Shown in pieces: positions 1 through 9,210 of a stretch of 64,000 nt of DNA. A program made the position numbers and the translations under genes. The stretch covers positions 2,480,001 through 2,544,000 of the forward strand of contig OX337237.1 in NCBI GenBank assembly GCA_946965045.2, read 5' to 3'. This DNA comes from Epithemia pelagica (lineage: Eukaryota; Bacillariophyta; Bacillariophyceae; Surirellales; Surirellaceae). Numbering within the stretch: the first letter of the stretch is position 1; each line of letters starts with the position of its first letter. The notes beneath the pieces were generated by a model. That model ran no database searches. It was not told where the DNA came from and saw nothing but the letters and a program-made list of their open reading frames with translations.

Positions 1-356
1 ATTTTGATACCAACAAAGATGAGTATGTACAAAAGGGTGCATACACAGAACAATTCTGTGATCACGGCGCACATTCATATTCACTTCTCATAACAACAGA
101 AGACCATTCGATAACGTACTTTGAAGAGATGCCATAACAGATCCCATTGTCGTCAGTAACCGAGTCAAAATGGAAGAAAGGTGAATGTTTCGAAGAAAAG
201 CTGGCCGGCAAGTGCATGACAAATGCCAAAGCCACGAGTGTTCGGAAGAGCTCTCTAGGCTCGTACACCCTCTAAACATCTCTCCATCCTAATCCCATTG
301 TTTTGCTAGTTGTTTATCTCTACGATGAATCATTTATCCTATATCAACATTCCATC
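1..356. other. Intergenic, nothing recognised
   Basis: No coding region is supported here. The short open frames on the minus strand have no recognisable family features. It is the 3' flank of the minus-strand GST gene and may hold its 3' UTR. Confidence 0.5.
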
Positions 357-1031
357 TTAGTTTGTGGATGGTTTCTTGCGTTCGATCCATTCTGCGACAG
401 CCGGAATGGCGATGAATGTTTTGTACAAGGCGGATAAGTGCGGGTACGAGGATGTCAATGTTTCTTCCCTAAAGTGACCCAACTGGATGTGATCGTACAG
501 AATACTGAACATGGCCGTATCTCCCCACAAGGGAGAGCCAGATGGACTGGTGCTCAAATATGCTTGATCTTTGTCTGTTGTCTTGTACTTTTTGTACAGG
601 GCCTCAAACTTGGTTAGTAGCTCCGGCACAGTCTTGGAGATATATTCTGCCTTTTGGTCTTCTGTGCTTGCGAAAGACTTTTCGACCCAGATATTGCGGA
701 ATCCCTGGTATTCATCGGCAATGACATCTTGGACGTAATCCTTCCATGAATCTCCCGAATCCAACTTGTTTATACGGGCAAAGTACCGAGCCATGGAAAT
801 GTGCTGGCTCAAATGATGGCCATCCTTTGTATATGCAACTGGAACTGTCCCACATGGATTCTCACCAGACTCCACAAGTCGTTTCTTTTCGACACCCCAT
901 ACGGAATCACTGTAGTTGTACAAATCTTCTTCGTAAGGAATTCCATTTGCGAGCAAAAAGAAGCGTAGAGTTCCTCCCCGGCCACCGATGTGACCCAAAT
1001 CAAGGTACTTGAATGATACAGATGATGTCAT
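357..1031 (-). CDS. Glutathione S-transferase-like protein
   Basis: A 224-residue single-exon protein of typical cytosolic GST length. The N-terminal thioredoxin-like half (about residues 1-85) has a strand YLDLGHIGGRGGTLRFFLLA like the sigma/alpha-class start, the conserved cis-Pro in GTVPVAY (about residue 63) and the glutathione-site SQHISMARYFAR helix. An all-helical C-terminal half follows (about 90-220). The usual catalytic Tyr after the first strand is not obvious, since GHIGGRGG replaces the common Y-F-x-x-R-G pattern, so catalysis is uncertain. GSTs conjugate glutathione to electrophiles or act as isomerases in the cytosol. No targeting peptide is visible. The start ATG at 1031 is the first Met and leads straight into the thioredoxin strand. 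The gene lies just left of the mobile-element complex and looks undamaged. Confidence 0.8.
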   Translation of the reverse strand: MTSSVSFKYLDLGHIGGRGGTLRFFLLANGIPYEEDLYNYSDSVWGVEKKRLVESGENPCGTVPVAYTKDGHHLSQHISMARYFARINKLDSGDSWKDYVQDVIADEYQGFRNIWVEKSFASTEDQKAEYISKTVPELLTKFEALYKKYKTTDKDQAYLSTSPSGSPLWGDTAMFSILYDHIQLGHFREETLTSSYPHLSALYKTFIAIPAVAEWIERKKPSTN

Positions 1032-1438
1032 TATGATGATGAATCAGAGTACATAAGTAAACTAGGCAATACCACTGGGCTTGCTACAGAGTTGATCAGT
1101 CCTCTGCAGCAAGTTGGACGAACAAGTTGCTTTGGCAAAGTTGTTCTGATGATATTATAAGGTTGTTTATTCTAGAACTTTGCTTTTCCAAGGTCGTCTA
1201 TTCATTCGTTCCTTGTCTGGTTCATTTCATCCATGACTTGACGTAAATCATAGGAACATTAGACTCCCGCATGGTTATGTTAGGAAATCCGTGGGAGGGT
1301 AGTTTTCCCACGGGTTAGTTCGTTGGCGGTCAGACCTCTCCGAGATCTTCCCGTCCTTGTTAACTCTGACTCTCCCTCTAGATCGAATGAGAGGGGTAGC
1401 GAAGAAAGATACGGATGGTGTGAAGGGCAGACGTCGTG
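1032..1438. other. Intergenic, small hairpin
   Basis: No gene is seen. It includes the GST promoter side. A short inverted repeat at 1289-1313 (ccgtggga/tcccacgg stem) lies about 125 bp from the copia-like fragment and could belong to that element's 3' region; this is inference. Confidence 0.4.
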
Positions 1439-1675
1439 TCACCAACCTTGATTCAACTTGCGAAGGCGTTCGAACACTTCGTGGCTCAGTCCCTTTGTCA
1501 AATAATCCGCGCGCATCACAGTTGTATCACATTTTTCCACAGTGGCGGATTTGTTATTGATCATCTCCCAGAAGAAATGGAACTTGCAGTTCAGGCTCCG
1601 CGATCGGTTGCTCACCTTTTGACTGTTTGCCAGAAGATAATTCCAAATCAAAGTCCATACTGACTGTATTGTCAA
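1439..1675 (-). pseudogene. Ty1/copia RNase H C-terminal remnant
   Basis: On the minus strand the translation reads NRSRSLNCKFHFFWE, then MRADYLTKGLSHEVFERLRK. This matches the closing part of copia polyproteins: the R-S-K-x-I-x-x-K-x-H-F block and the A-D-x-x-T-K-x-L block, followed by the F-x-x-L-R segment. Everything upstream of this (integrase, reverse transcriptase) is missing. The sequence is cut at about 1646-1675, where it meets the inverted copy of the UFD1/UBX promoter. It is therefore a fragment of a retrotransposon, broken at the edge of the inverted duplication. No long terminal repeat was identified. Confidence 0.6.
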
Positions 1676-3606
1676 TGCTCTCTATTGTAATACAAAAATG
1701 AAGAATCACCGCAATGGTGCCTCGTTCCAAACCAACTCAATGCGTGACACGAAATACTGCGGATGACCCTTCGTCTTCGCTTCGTCTCGGTTGGCTTCGT
1801 TGTTGTGTGGGTGTTGCGCGTGGGCGTGGGTGTGGGTGTGGTTCTTCGGTGTGTGGTTTGAGACGCGACTCAATCGCTCTTCGAGGAGCTTCCAAGAGAT
1901 TCGATGAATGAATCGACGACCGACGGACGGATGAATCTTTCCCAACCAAACTTCAAATCATGGACACAATCCAACTTCCAACTCGGATAGTGTATGCGTC
2001 TGGAATCGTCTTGCGCGTTTGATTCGGCTTTGCACGCGAGGGGAATCTTCTATCCAGTATGTATTGGCCAGAAGATTTTTGGGGTCTACGTCCATCTTAC
2101 GTAGACCAGTACCAGAACCCTGGTCATTTTTGGTCAATTTGGTCGTTTCTGGTCAATTTTTAAGCTAGCTAGGCATGCTTGCATAGGACATAGCTACCAT
2201 AAATAAAGGATGTCACAAAGAAAGCCAGCTGAGCATCCAATTTCACATCGCCCCACCATTTTCCTAAGAGCCTTTTTGCCACGAAACAACAAAAAACAAA
2301 CAAGGCACATGCTCATCTAGGAATGGTGGCCTACCAAACAAACTCATAAAACAATCAAACAGATAAAATGGAGCCCATATACAAAGTGGATGATGCTGGA
2401 ATAGGCTTTCACCGGCTTTGGATTGCTCCAGCCTATGCAGACAAGGCCAGAGAGGCCTGTTTGTCCTTTGCACAGGAAAAGAACCTCTCATTGGATTCTC
2501 CTATGGTTTTTGTCACAAGGACCACTAGAGGAACTACAGAAGAGGCATCTACATTGGGAGAGTACCATTTTAGGTATGATGAGCTTAAAAAGTTCTGTTG
2601 GATTGTTGGGGATTGGCAATCTGCCTGTATTTTTGACAGATCCCATGGTGACGATGAGAGTGGTGTCGTTTCTTCTCCTTCTCGTGTTTGTCCCACTAAT
2701 CCTCTCCCAGCAAAACCAGAAACTATTGCCCAGTACATGCGTTGGAAGTCTGGTGCTGAGAAAACACCATTGATGTACCAGGGCCATTCTGTTTGCGACA
2801 CTAATGGACAGCAGTTGTATTGTGTGGGCCATTGGAAAGACCCTGGCAATATTGACAAGATGCTCGCAGCCCAATTGGTACCCTTCACAATGCATACCCA
2901 GATCTAATTGGGCCCTTTGTGGCAGACTGCCCTCAATGTGTACAAATGAATTCGCAAAGGAATGGTGAGGTAAATGGTTGGTTGTCCTGTCACGCGCACG
3001 CCGGTCGTCCATTGTTACGCCCTTTTGGTAATCCCTGCAACTCAATAATTGTAAGAAATGAGAAAAAGGATCTCAAGACCAAACTTGACTCGGAACACAT
3101 CAGAAGGGGCAATATCCGAATTCTTCCTGGTCATGTGAAAGGGTGGAGGCATATGTTATGGGATGGCAACCCATATACCTGCATGGTGTACACAATGGTA
3201 CTTGTGGGTTTGAGTCTGTTCTTGCGCGCAAGTGAGTTGCTTTCTCTTCGGGCTTGTGACTTCTATGAGAAAGGGCATATCATTTTGGAGGATGGTGTCA
3301 GTTCACTGGTTCTGAAAGTGAAGGGGAAGAATGATAACAAATGGATCTACTTCAAGTTGTACAGGAATGACGTATTGCCCTGGTTCTGTCCTGTACGACA
3401 CTTGCTCTACTATGTTGAGATGGCAAATCTTAAGTGTCCAGAGGGCTATTTGTTTTTTCCAAGGGGTGTTGTGGAGAAACTCCATGCCGGAGAATTAGAG
3501 CATTCTGAAGATATTGCCCCCATGAAATACAAGACTTGGCTAAGTGTATTGAAAGGGATTGTCCGGAAAAAGAATCCTGAGTTGTTCAACAGTGAGACTG
3601 CGACAG
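1646..3606 (+). repeat. Left arm of a ~1.95-kb inverted duplication
   Basis: This stretch is, in reverse complement, nearly the same as 15550-16588 joined to 5616-6519. The outer end (1646-1680) matches the region around the start codon of the UFD1/UBX gene (about 36 bp with one 4-nt insertion, including its first six codons). The arm then covers that gene's upstream region and the Crypton-like recombinase gene. Differences are scattered substitutions, a variable GT/GC-rich simple repeat near 1795-1865, and a 2-nt insertion at about 2870. The arm ends at 3606, exactly where the 75-bp terminal inverted repeat of the next element begins. It contains the intact sequence GAGAGGATTAG (2692-2702 on the other strand), the empty counterpart of the retrotransposon site in the right arm. 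Confidence 0.85.
2368..3606 (+). pseudogene. Crypton-like tyrosine recombinase, left copy (broken)
   Basis: Reads from the Met at 2368 through an N-terminal domain, then frameshifts. At about 2870 this copy has two extra bases (gcagccc against gcag c in the right copy), which end the first frame at 2907. The core continues from about 2908 in another frame. Visible YR features are the box RASELLSL (first catalytic Arg), a beta-hairpin with the Lys-containing KVKGKND, and a C-P-V-R-H-L helix. The copy stops at 3606, just before the H-x-x-R block, so it lacks the second Arg, the His and the Tyr nucleophile and cannot be active. The downstream tail up to the stop at 3657-3659 comes from the adjoining inverted-repeat element. 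Cryptons are DNA transposons that move by YR-mediated excision and insertion. Assignment rests on motifs only. Confidence 0.65.
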
Positions 3607-4646
3607 ACTCGCCATTAGAGGTCCGCAGAAACAAGGACAGCAGACAGACTAATCCTTAACCTTAATGTAGCCAAAACTGTGCACGGTTGCCAACCAGGCC
3701 GACTTGCCCAGACCAACTGCCACCCACATTGAAGAAAAATCCTGTCCTATCCCTCCTTTTCTCCACACCACAGCAATACACACCTCAACTTCTCATCAAC
3801 AACAGCAGCAGCACAAGCTTCACCAGCATCTGTATCAGCAGCAACAGCTTCACCAAAGCAATCCTTTCATTCCAATAACCACAACTTCTAGAGAGTAAGT
3901 GCTATGCCCAATCTGACACTTGGGTGACCTGGTCCATTCCAAGACGGTTCTGAATCATCCCTGGTCTTGCTTCTATCTCATTTTCATCAGAAGATACAGC
4001 CCTGGCAATTTGGGCCTTCTCCATCCTGCTCTTTTGGGAAGGCTGATACTGTTTGAAAGCTCTCATTGGAACCGTAAGTGCTACGCCCATTCTGACACTT
4101 GGGCAACCTGGACCATGCCAACACGATTATAAATCATCCCTGTTCGTCCTTTTCTCTCATTTCCATCAGAAGATACAGCCCTGGCAATTTGGGCCTTCTC
4201 CATCCTGCTCTTTTGGGAAGGCTGATACTGTTTGAAAGCTCTCATTGGAACCGTAAGTGCTACGCCCATTCTGACACTTGGGCAACCTGGACCATGCCAA
4301 CACGATTATAAATCATCCCTGTTCGTCCTTTTCTCTCATTTCCATCAGAAGATACAGCCCTGGCAATTTGGGCCTTCTCCATCCTGCTCTTTTGGGAAGG
4401 CTGATACTGTTTGAAAGCTCTCATTGGAACCGTAAGTGCTACGCCCATTCTGGCACTTGGGCAACCTGGACCATGCCAACACGATTATAAATCATCCCTG
4501 TTCGTCCTTTTCTCTCATTTCCATCAGAAGATACAGCCCTGGCAATTTGGGGCTTCTCCATCCTGTCTTCCCACAGTTTTGGCTACATTAAGGTTAAGGA
4601 TTAGTCTGTCTGCTGTCCTTGTTTCTGCGGACCTCTAATGGCGAGT
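3607..4646. mobile_element. 1,040-bp element with 75-bp terminal inverted repeats
   Basis: Bases 3607-3681 and 4572-4646 are inverted copies of each other (75 bp, starting actcgccattagagg). Between them lie about 210 bp of CA/CAG-rich sequence and the 179-bp tandem array. No transposase is present, so it would be non-autonomous. No target-site duplication is seen: the left flank ends acag and the right flank begins ttgca. The left flank is the truncated arm and the right flank is the tail of the right-arm recombinase, so it marks a rearrangement joint and not a simple insertion. It could be a foldback element or part of the Crypton's own 3' end. Confidence 0.5.
3895..4571 (+). repeat. 179-bp tandem repeat, about 3.8 units
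   Basis: Units start at 3895, 4074, 4253 and 4432 (the last is partial, about 140 bp). Units 2 to 4 are almost identical; unit 1 is more diverged. Each begins with GTAAGT, ends its first 96 bp with a pyrimidine-rich stretch and CATCAG, and then has an 83-bp block before the next GTAAGT (blocks at 3991-4073, 4170-4252 and 4349-4431). The layout is that of an intron followed by an exon, repeated. The stretch upstream (about 3704-3894) is a Gln/His-rich open frame ending at the first GTAAGT. Confidence 0.8.
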
Positions 4647-6519
4647 TGCACTGCCCATTTTGCTTGAACGAACCAGTGTGTGGCCCAATGAAAAAGGACT
4701 CTGGGTCAGAATTGTGACATTTGTCAATACATGACTGGAACCCTTGCCACACCTTCATCATTCTCTTCTTGTATTGTCTGTCCTTTTCACACAACTTCTT
4801 GTCATTGTACGTAGTCATCGTGCACAATAGCTCCCAGAGTACCTTCCTGATCGCTAGGGATTTCTTGTTTTTTTCAGTCGTGATCTGGTCTCCTATCCCC
4901 CCCCCAAATCTTCTTCGATGTGTGTTCGCTGCTTCTTACTGGGGCTCTCATCTTGGGTTTGACCATCATGGGCTGGGGTGTTGTCTTGATATGCTAGGTT
5001 GTCTTTCCTTCTAGTAGCTTCCTCACGACCATCAGCCAATGCCTCATCTCTCATTGCCACCATTAAGTCACGTATTTGCTCAACCTTATCTGTTGGTACA
5101 TACTCAGATAAGAAATCATCCAAAATTCTCATCTTTCCCCCATCGCCACGTAACTTCTTTGCTGACGACAACCCACTCAATCTAAGGTCCACGTCCACAA
5201 ATGCCAATGCCTTCCTAGCACTCTTGTCAGAAGGCAGCCCAAGATCATGCTTGATGAACCACAATGATTGCTCATACAAAGGGTACTGACGCGCTCGGTT
5301 GTGCATACTGACTGTCACAATTGAAGTTGGATCCGGCCCAATATAATTCATCTTCCATATACTGACTCTGTGTTCAGACAGTAGGTCACTCTGCTCTCTG
5401 TAGGACCAATAAAGCATTGTACTGTTTTGAATATACACTCTTGTGGCGCGCCGCCAGGGTGATGTCACTGTAGCAGACACTTGGGTATTTAGTGTTGACT
5501 TGCCCATTCTTGTCCACTGGATTCCTTGTAGCCTCCCTTTCTGGGGCTGTTAAATGATCCAGCACTCCCCAGACTGCGAATAAATAACCAAGCTTGCGAA
5601 GTGTGTGAGTACCAACTGTCGCAGTCTCACTGTTGAACAACTCAGGATTCTTTTTCCGGACAATCCCTTTCAATACACTTAGCCAAGTCTTGTATTTCAT
5701 GGGGGCAATATCTTCAGAATGCTCTAATTCTCCGGCATGGAGTTTCTCCACAACACCCCTTGGAAAAAACAAATAGCCCTCTGGACACTTAAGATTTGCC
5801 ATCTCAACATAGTAGAGCAAGTGTCGTACAGGACAGAACCAGGGCAATACGTCATTCCTGTACAACTTGAAGTAGATCCATTTGTTATCATTCTTCCCCT
5901 TCACTTTCAGAACCAGTGAACTGACACCATCCTCCAAAATGATATGCCCTTTCTCATAGAAGTCACAAGCCCGAAGAGAAAGCAACTCACTTGCGCGCAA
6001 GAACAGACTCAAACCCACAAGTACCATTGTGTACACCATGCAGGTATATGGGTTGCCATCCCATAACATATGCCTCCACCCTTTCACATGACCAGGAAGA
6101 ATTCGGATATTGCCCCTTCTGATGTGTTCCAAGTCAAGTTTGGTCTTGAGATCCTTTTTCTCATTTCTTACAATTATTGAGTTGCAGGGATTACCAAAAG
6201 GGCGTAACAATGGACGACCGGCGTGCGCGTGACAGGACAACCAACCATTTACCTCACCATTCCTTTGCGAATTCATTTGTACACATTGAGGGCAGTCTGC
6301 CACAAAGGGCCCAATTAGATCTGGGTATGCATTGTGAAGGGTACCAATTGCTGCGAGCATCTTGTCAATATTGCCAGGGTCTTTCCAATGGCCCACACAA
6401 TACAACTGCTGTCCATTAGTGTCGCAAACAGAATGGCCCTGGTACATCAATGGTGTTTTCTCAGCACCAGACTTCCAACGCATGTACTGGGCAATAGTTT
6501 CTGGTTTTGCTGGGAGAGG
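4647..6519 (-). pseudogene. Crypton-like tyrosine recombinase, right copy, 3' part
   Basis: Continues, in reading frame, the N-terminal piece at 15550-15882; the split retrotransposon lies between them. It carries the same core as the left copy (RASELLSL, KVKGKND) and adds what that copy lacks: GTHTLRKLG (the H-x-x-R box) and AARHKSVYSKQY (His plus candidate Tyr nucleophile). The frame closes at 5386, but a further conserved-looking tail is open from about 5420 to 4893 in the next frame. An indel in an agagag stretch would explain the shift. A second shift at a run of nine C (about 4899-4907) opens a tail to 4647. The copy is therefore interrupted once and frameshifted at least once. The end at 4647 joins the 75-bp inverted repeat. 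Confidence 0.65.
5616..6519 (-). repeat. Right arm of the inverted duplication, inner part
   Basis: Reverse complement of about 2703-3606. Homology ends at 5616, where this copy continues with ttggtac into the H-x-x-R box while the left arm enters the terminal inverted repeat. It differs from the left arm by the 2-bp indel near 6350 and isolated substitutions. Confidence 0.85.
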
Positions 6520-6931
6520 TACTTCATCCTCATTTGTCACGACACGTGCACCAATCAATCCCATTCGTCCTTGTTCACATAATATAGTATTAAGATATTA
6601 CTTAACCAACACTGGGGGGGTTTAGGCCCCCCACCCATATCCCATTTCGGGGGGGATCCGGAATCGCGCCACGGTCGCAGATCTCCAGAATCTGCTATCC
6701 GTGTTGACTGCGTGCGAGTGTGTATCTAGGTTAGAGACCCCCCTCCATTTACTCACATAGTGAGCCCAAATCTTCGAAATCATCATCGCAAGAAATGGAT
6801 AGTCAGCATGTCAAGGTTGCCACACCTCGACATACCAACCAGGAGAGGAATCCCCATCCCATCAAACAGACAAGCTGACAGACACAAGCGACCTAGGCTG
6901 TCCCCGTAAGAGGTATAGCCGAGTCTTCTCC
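6520..6931 (-). repeat. Split direct repeat B2 (outer 3' end)
   Basis: 412 bp nearly identical to B1, offset by 658 bp. It begins at the outer insertion point after the GG core and diverges from B1 after gagtcttctcc. It contains long C/G runs and no coding potential. In the plus-oriented element it would be the terminal 3' repeat. Confidence 0.88.
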
Positions 6932-6946
6932 GGGCGGGCGGGTGGG

Positions 6947-7177
6947 CGAAAGAAGAGAATCACAGAACCAATGGGTGATCAGATCCTTGGTGACCCGTTC
7001 AACCCTTCTTTCTGACGATTTATGAATCGTCCAAGTTTGTTTGTTGGGAGTAGTCGTTCTGACTATCCCAACAAACGTCGACGTAGCCTTGCAAACCTCT
7101 TGGGATCTTCTTTGGGTGCAATGTCCGTTCCTCGTTCGTCCGTCGGTCCCTTCTTGACCGGGGGCGGTACGATGCGG
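6947..7177 (-). repeat. Split direct repeat A2 (internal)
   Basis: 231 bp matching the outer part of A1 at 15319-15549. It sits between B1 and B2, separated from B2 by a 15-bp GC-rich spacer, and abuts B1 directly at the GG core (7176-7177). This A2/B1 joint is the sequence expected at the closed-circle junction. Confidence 0.88.
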
Positions 7178-7589
7178 TACTTCATCCTCATTCGTCACGA
7201 CACGTGCACCAATCAATCCCATTCGTCCTTGTTCACATAATATAGTATTAAGATATTACTTAACCAACACTGGGGGGGTTTAGGCCCCCCACCCATATCC
7301 CATTTCGGGGGGGATCCGGAATCGCGCCACGGTCGCAGATCTCCAGAATCTGCTATCCGTGTTGACTGCGTGCGAGTGTGTATCTAGGTTAGAGACCCCC
7401 CTCCATTTACTCACATAGTGAGCCCAAATCTTCGAAATCATCATCGCAAGAAATGGATAGTCAGCATGTCAAGGTTGCCACACCTCGACATACCAACCAG
7501 GAGAGGAATCCCCATCCCATCAAACAGACAAGCTGACAGACACAAGCGACCTAGGCTGTCCCCGTAAGAGGTATAGCCGAGTCTTCTCC
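7178..7589 (-). repeat. Split direct repeat B1 (internal)
   Basis: 412 bp, the internal copy of B2, about 80 bp downstream of the ORF3 stop. It likely holds the 3' transcript signals together with A2 and B2; this role is inferred from related elements. Confidence 0.88.
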
Positions 7590-7671
7590 CCGTGTGGTCG
7601 TTCCATCTTCGTTCCTCCTCTTTTCCCACTCATACTTCTTTCATTTGTTTTCCTGATCGCTGATCTCAAAG

Positions 7672-9210
7672 TTACAGAAGCTCGGAAAACCTGACCAACG
7701 CCTCCACTGAGGCTTTTGCGTCCGAGTATCTTTCCAACATGCTCATGGATGGAAGGACGCCTCTTCCCTTGATGTGTTTTCTCCAGCGGTTGTTCATCTC
7801 AATGACTTCTCTTGGAATTCTTCTGTTTTGTGCTTCCGTGGTGGCGCCGCGCCTGAAAGATCGCCGAACACTGTAGTCTTCTTCAATGCGGACTGACTCG
7901 CCAATCAACCCCGGGAAGCGATGCTGAACCCGCTTCCAAAGCGGATGAAAGAGCGAATCCAGATTTGTTATGCGAAACATCGGACCGCTCGTAATCCCCT
8001 GTTGGTGCAGGCAACGGATCGCCCTTTCCGTCCAAAGACGAACATCAATGCCAGAAGAAGTTCTGTCCGCCAAGGGGTGCATATAGATTCGGAAAGTGCC
8101 CGTGGTCTGCTTAAAACGGCCCGCCAAAGCAAGAGGCACATGTGGCTTGCGTGAATAATTCAAGCCCTCTTCCCAATATTTGCGCATCAGGCCCACGTCA
8201 ATCTGCGGTAATTCCTCGCCCCTCAACGCCGCAACGTATCCAACAACAACCATTGCCCCAGTCAACGCAAGTTCAACTCTTTGCTGACCCGTTGCTCCAT
8301 TCGTCCATTCGTCTTCCAGAATTGACAACGCCGCCTTGACCTCATCTACGGTCACGGCTTGATCTGGGATCCAAACATCCCCCATTCGGCGATGACACCC
8401 AGTCATAAAGCGACGAAACCAATGGGAGTTGGTTGTACTCGCGCTGAAAAACAGGCCACCTCTTTCTCCTTGTCCCACAGTCGCCAATCCGGTTCCTCCA
8501 GGAAGTGTATGGAAGAAGTTTGAGACCGCAGATCTCACTTTTCGGGCGGTTTCAAATTGGATATGAGTTGAGTTTCGTCCAGCACGCATTGTTTTCATCA
8601 ACATCATGCAAGCTACCTTCAACCCATTGTCTCCCCCTACTGGGAATGGACCCCGATTTGGCAACGGCGCGTCGAGTCCCATTGTTGCGCTTGTTTCCAT
8701 CAGACTCTTGATTTCCCTACGATTCTTCTCGACCGTTGTCCTTTCTCTTGCCCAAAAAGAATCCAGGATGGCCCGGCGGATACACAACAACAATAGCTTG
8801 TCTTCCTCTCTTGTCGTGGGATATCGTCCTTGCAAGTTATAAAAGCAACAACCGTCACATTCAAAGGCGACCATGAGATCATCGCCTGGTCGTGCTTCTT
8901 TGAAACGGTTCGCATCATCATCAAGCTCCCCGTGCCCTTCCAAATCGATCAAAGCATCATCCAAATCTGAAGCTTGCAGTACTGGGAACTTGTCTGTAGT
9001 ATGCTGTCGATAGCATCCGGCATGCCAAATACCCATGCATGTTTTACTCGTTCCCCTTGAATGCCCAAAGTTTGCGCAGCAAATCCCGCACAGCGGTTGG
9101 ACCGGATGCCCACATGCTTGACAGTTCCCCTTCCACTTCGTCCAATAAGCCTGTGGCACGCTTGACTTGCCATGGAGCTCTGTAAAGGAACGGACAAACA
9201 AAAGCAACAA
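7672..9210 (-). CDS. Retrotransposon ORF3: tyrosine recombinase with Cys-rich N-terminus
   Basis: Up to 512 residues. An N-terminal zinc-binding-like stretch runs from about residue 30 to 70 (CQACGHP, CGICC, then TCMGIWHAGCYRQH). The recombinase core follows. The first Arg is in GYVAALRGEELPQ (about residue 317). The second box reads RRSFRRGATTEAQN, so the usual His of H-x-x-R is Arg here. NNRWRK supplies the Trp/His position and LERYSD near the C-terminus the Tyr nucleophile. This enzyme would integrate the double-stranded DNA circle made by reverse transcription. It overlaps ORF2 by 167 nt in the +1 frame, and the Cys-rich motif starts inside the overlap. The true start is not certain: the Met at 9210 is only the first available one, and frameshifting or reinitiation is possible. 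The open frame is intact. Confidence 0.85.
   Translation of the reverse strand: MLLLFVRSFTELHGKSSVPQAYWTKWKGNCQACGHPVQPLCGICCANFGHSRGTSKTCMGIWHAGCYRQHTTDKFPVLQASDLDDALIDLEGHGELDDDANRFKEARPGDDLMVAFECDGCCFYNLQGRYPTTREEDKLLLLCIRRAILDSFWARERTTVEKNRREIKSLMETSATMGLDAPLPNRGPFPVGGDNGLKVACMMLMKTMRAGRNSTHIQFETARKVRSAVSNFFHTLPGGTGLATVGQGERGGLFFSASTTNSHWFRRFMTGCHRRMGDVWIPDQAVTVDEVKAALSILEDEWTNGATGQQRVELALTGAMVVVGYVAALRGEELPQIDVGLMRKYWEEGLNYSRKPHVPLALAGRFKQTTGTFRIYMHPLADRTSSGIDVRLWTERAIRCLHQQGITSGPMFRITNLDSLFHPLWKRVQHRFPGLIGESVRIEEDYSVRRSFRRGATTEAQNRRIPREVIEMNNRWRKHIKGRGVLPSMSMLERYSDAKASVEALVRFSELL

Noticed and set aside
3895-4571. Regular repeats as a CRISPR-like array
   Set aside because: The 179-bp units are contiguous tandem copies without unique spacers, and the genome is eukaryotic with introns.
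6520-7589. 412-bp direct repeats as ordinary long terminal repeats
   Set aside because: Both copies lie on the same side of the coding block, with the A copy between them and another A at the far end. That is a split direct repeat, and the enzymes present are RT/RNase H plus tyrosine recombinase, with no DDE integrase.
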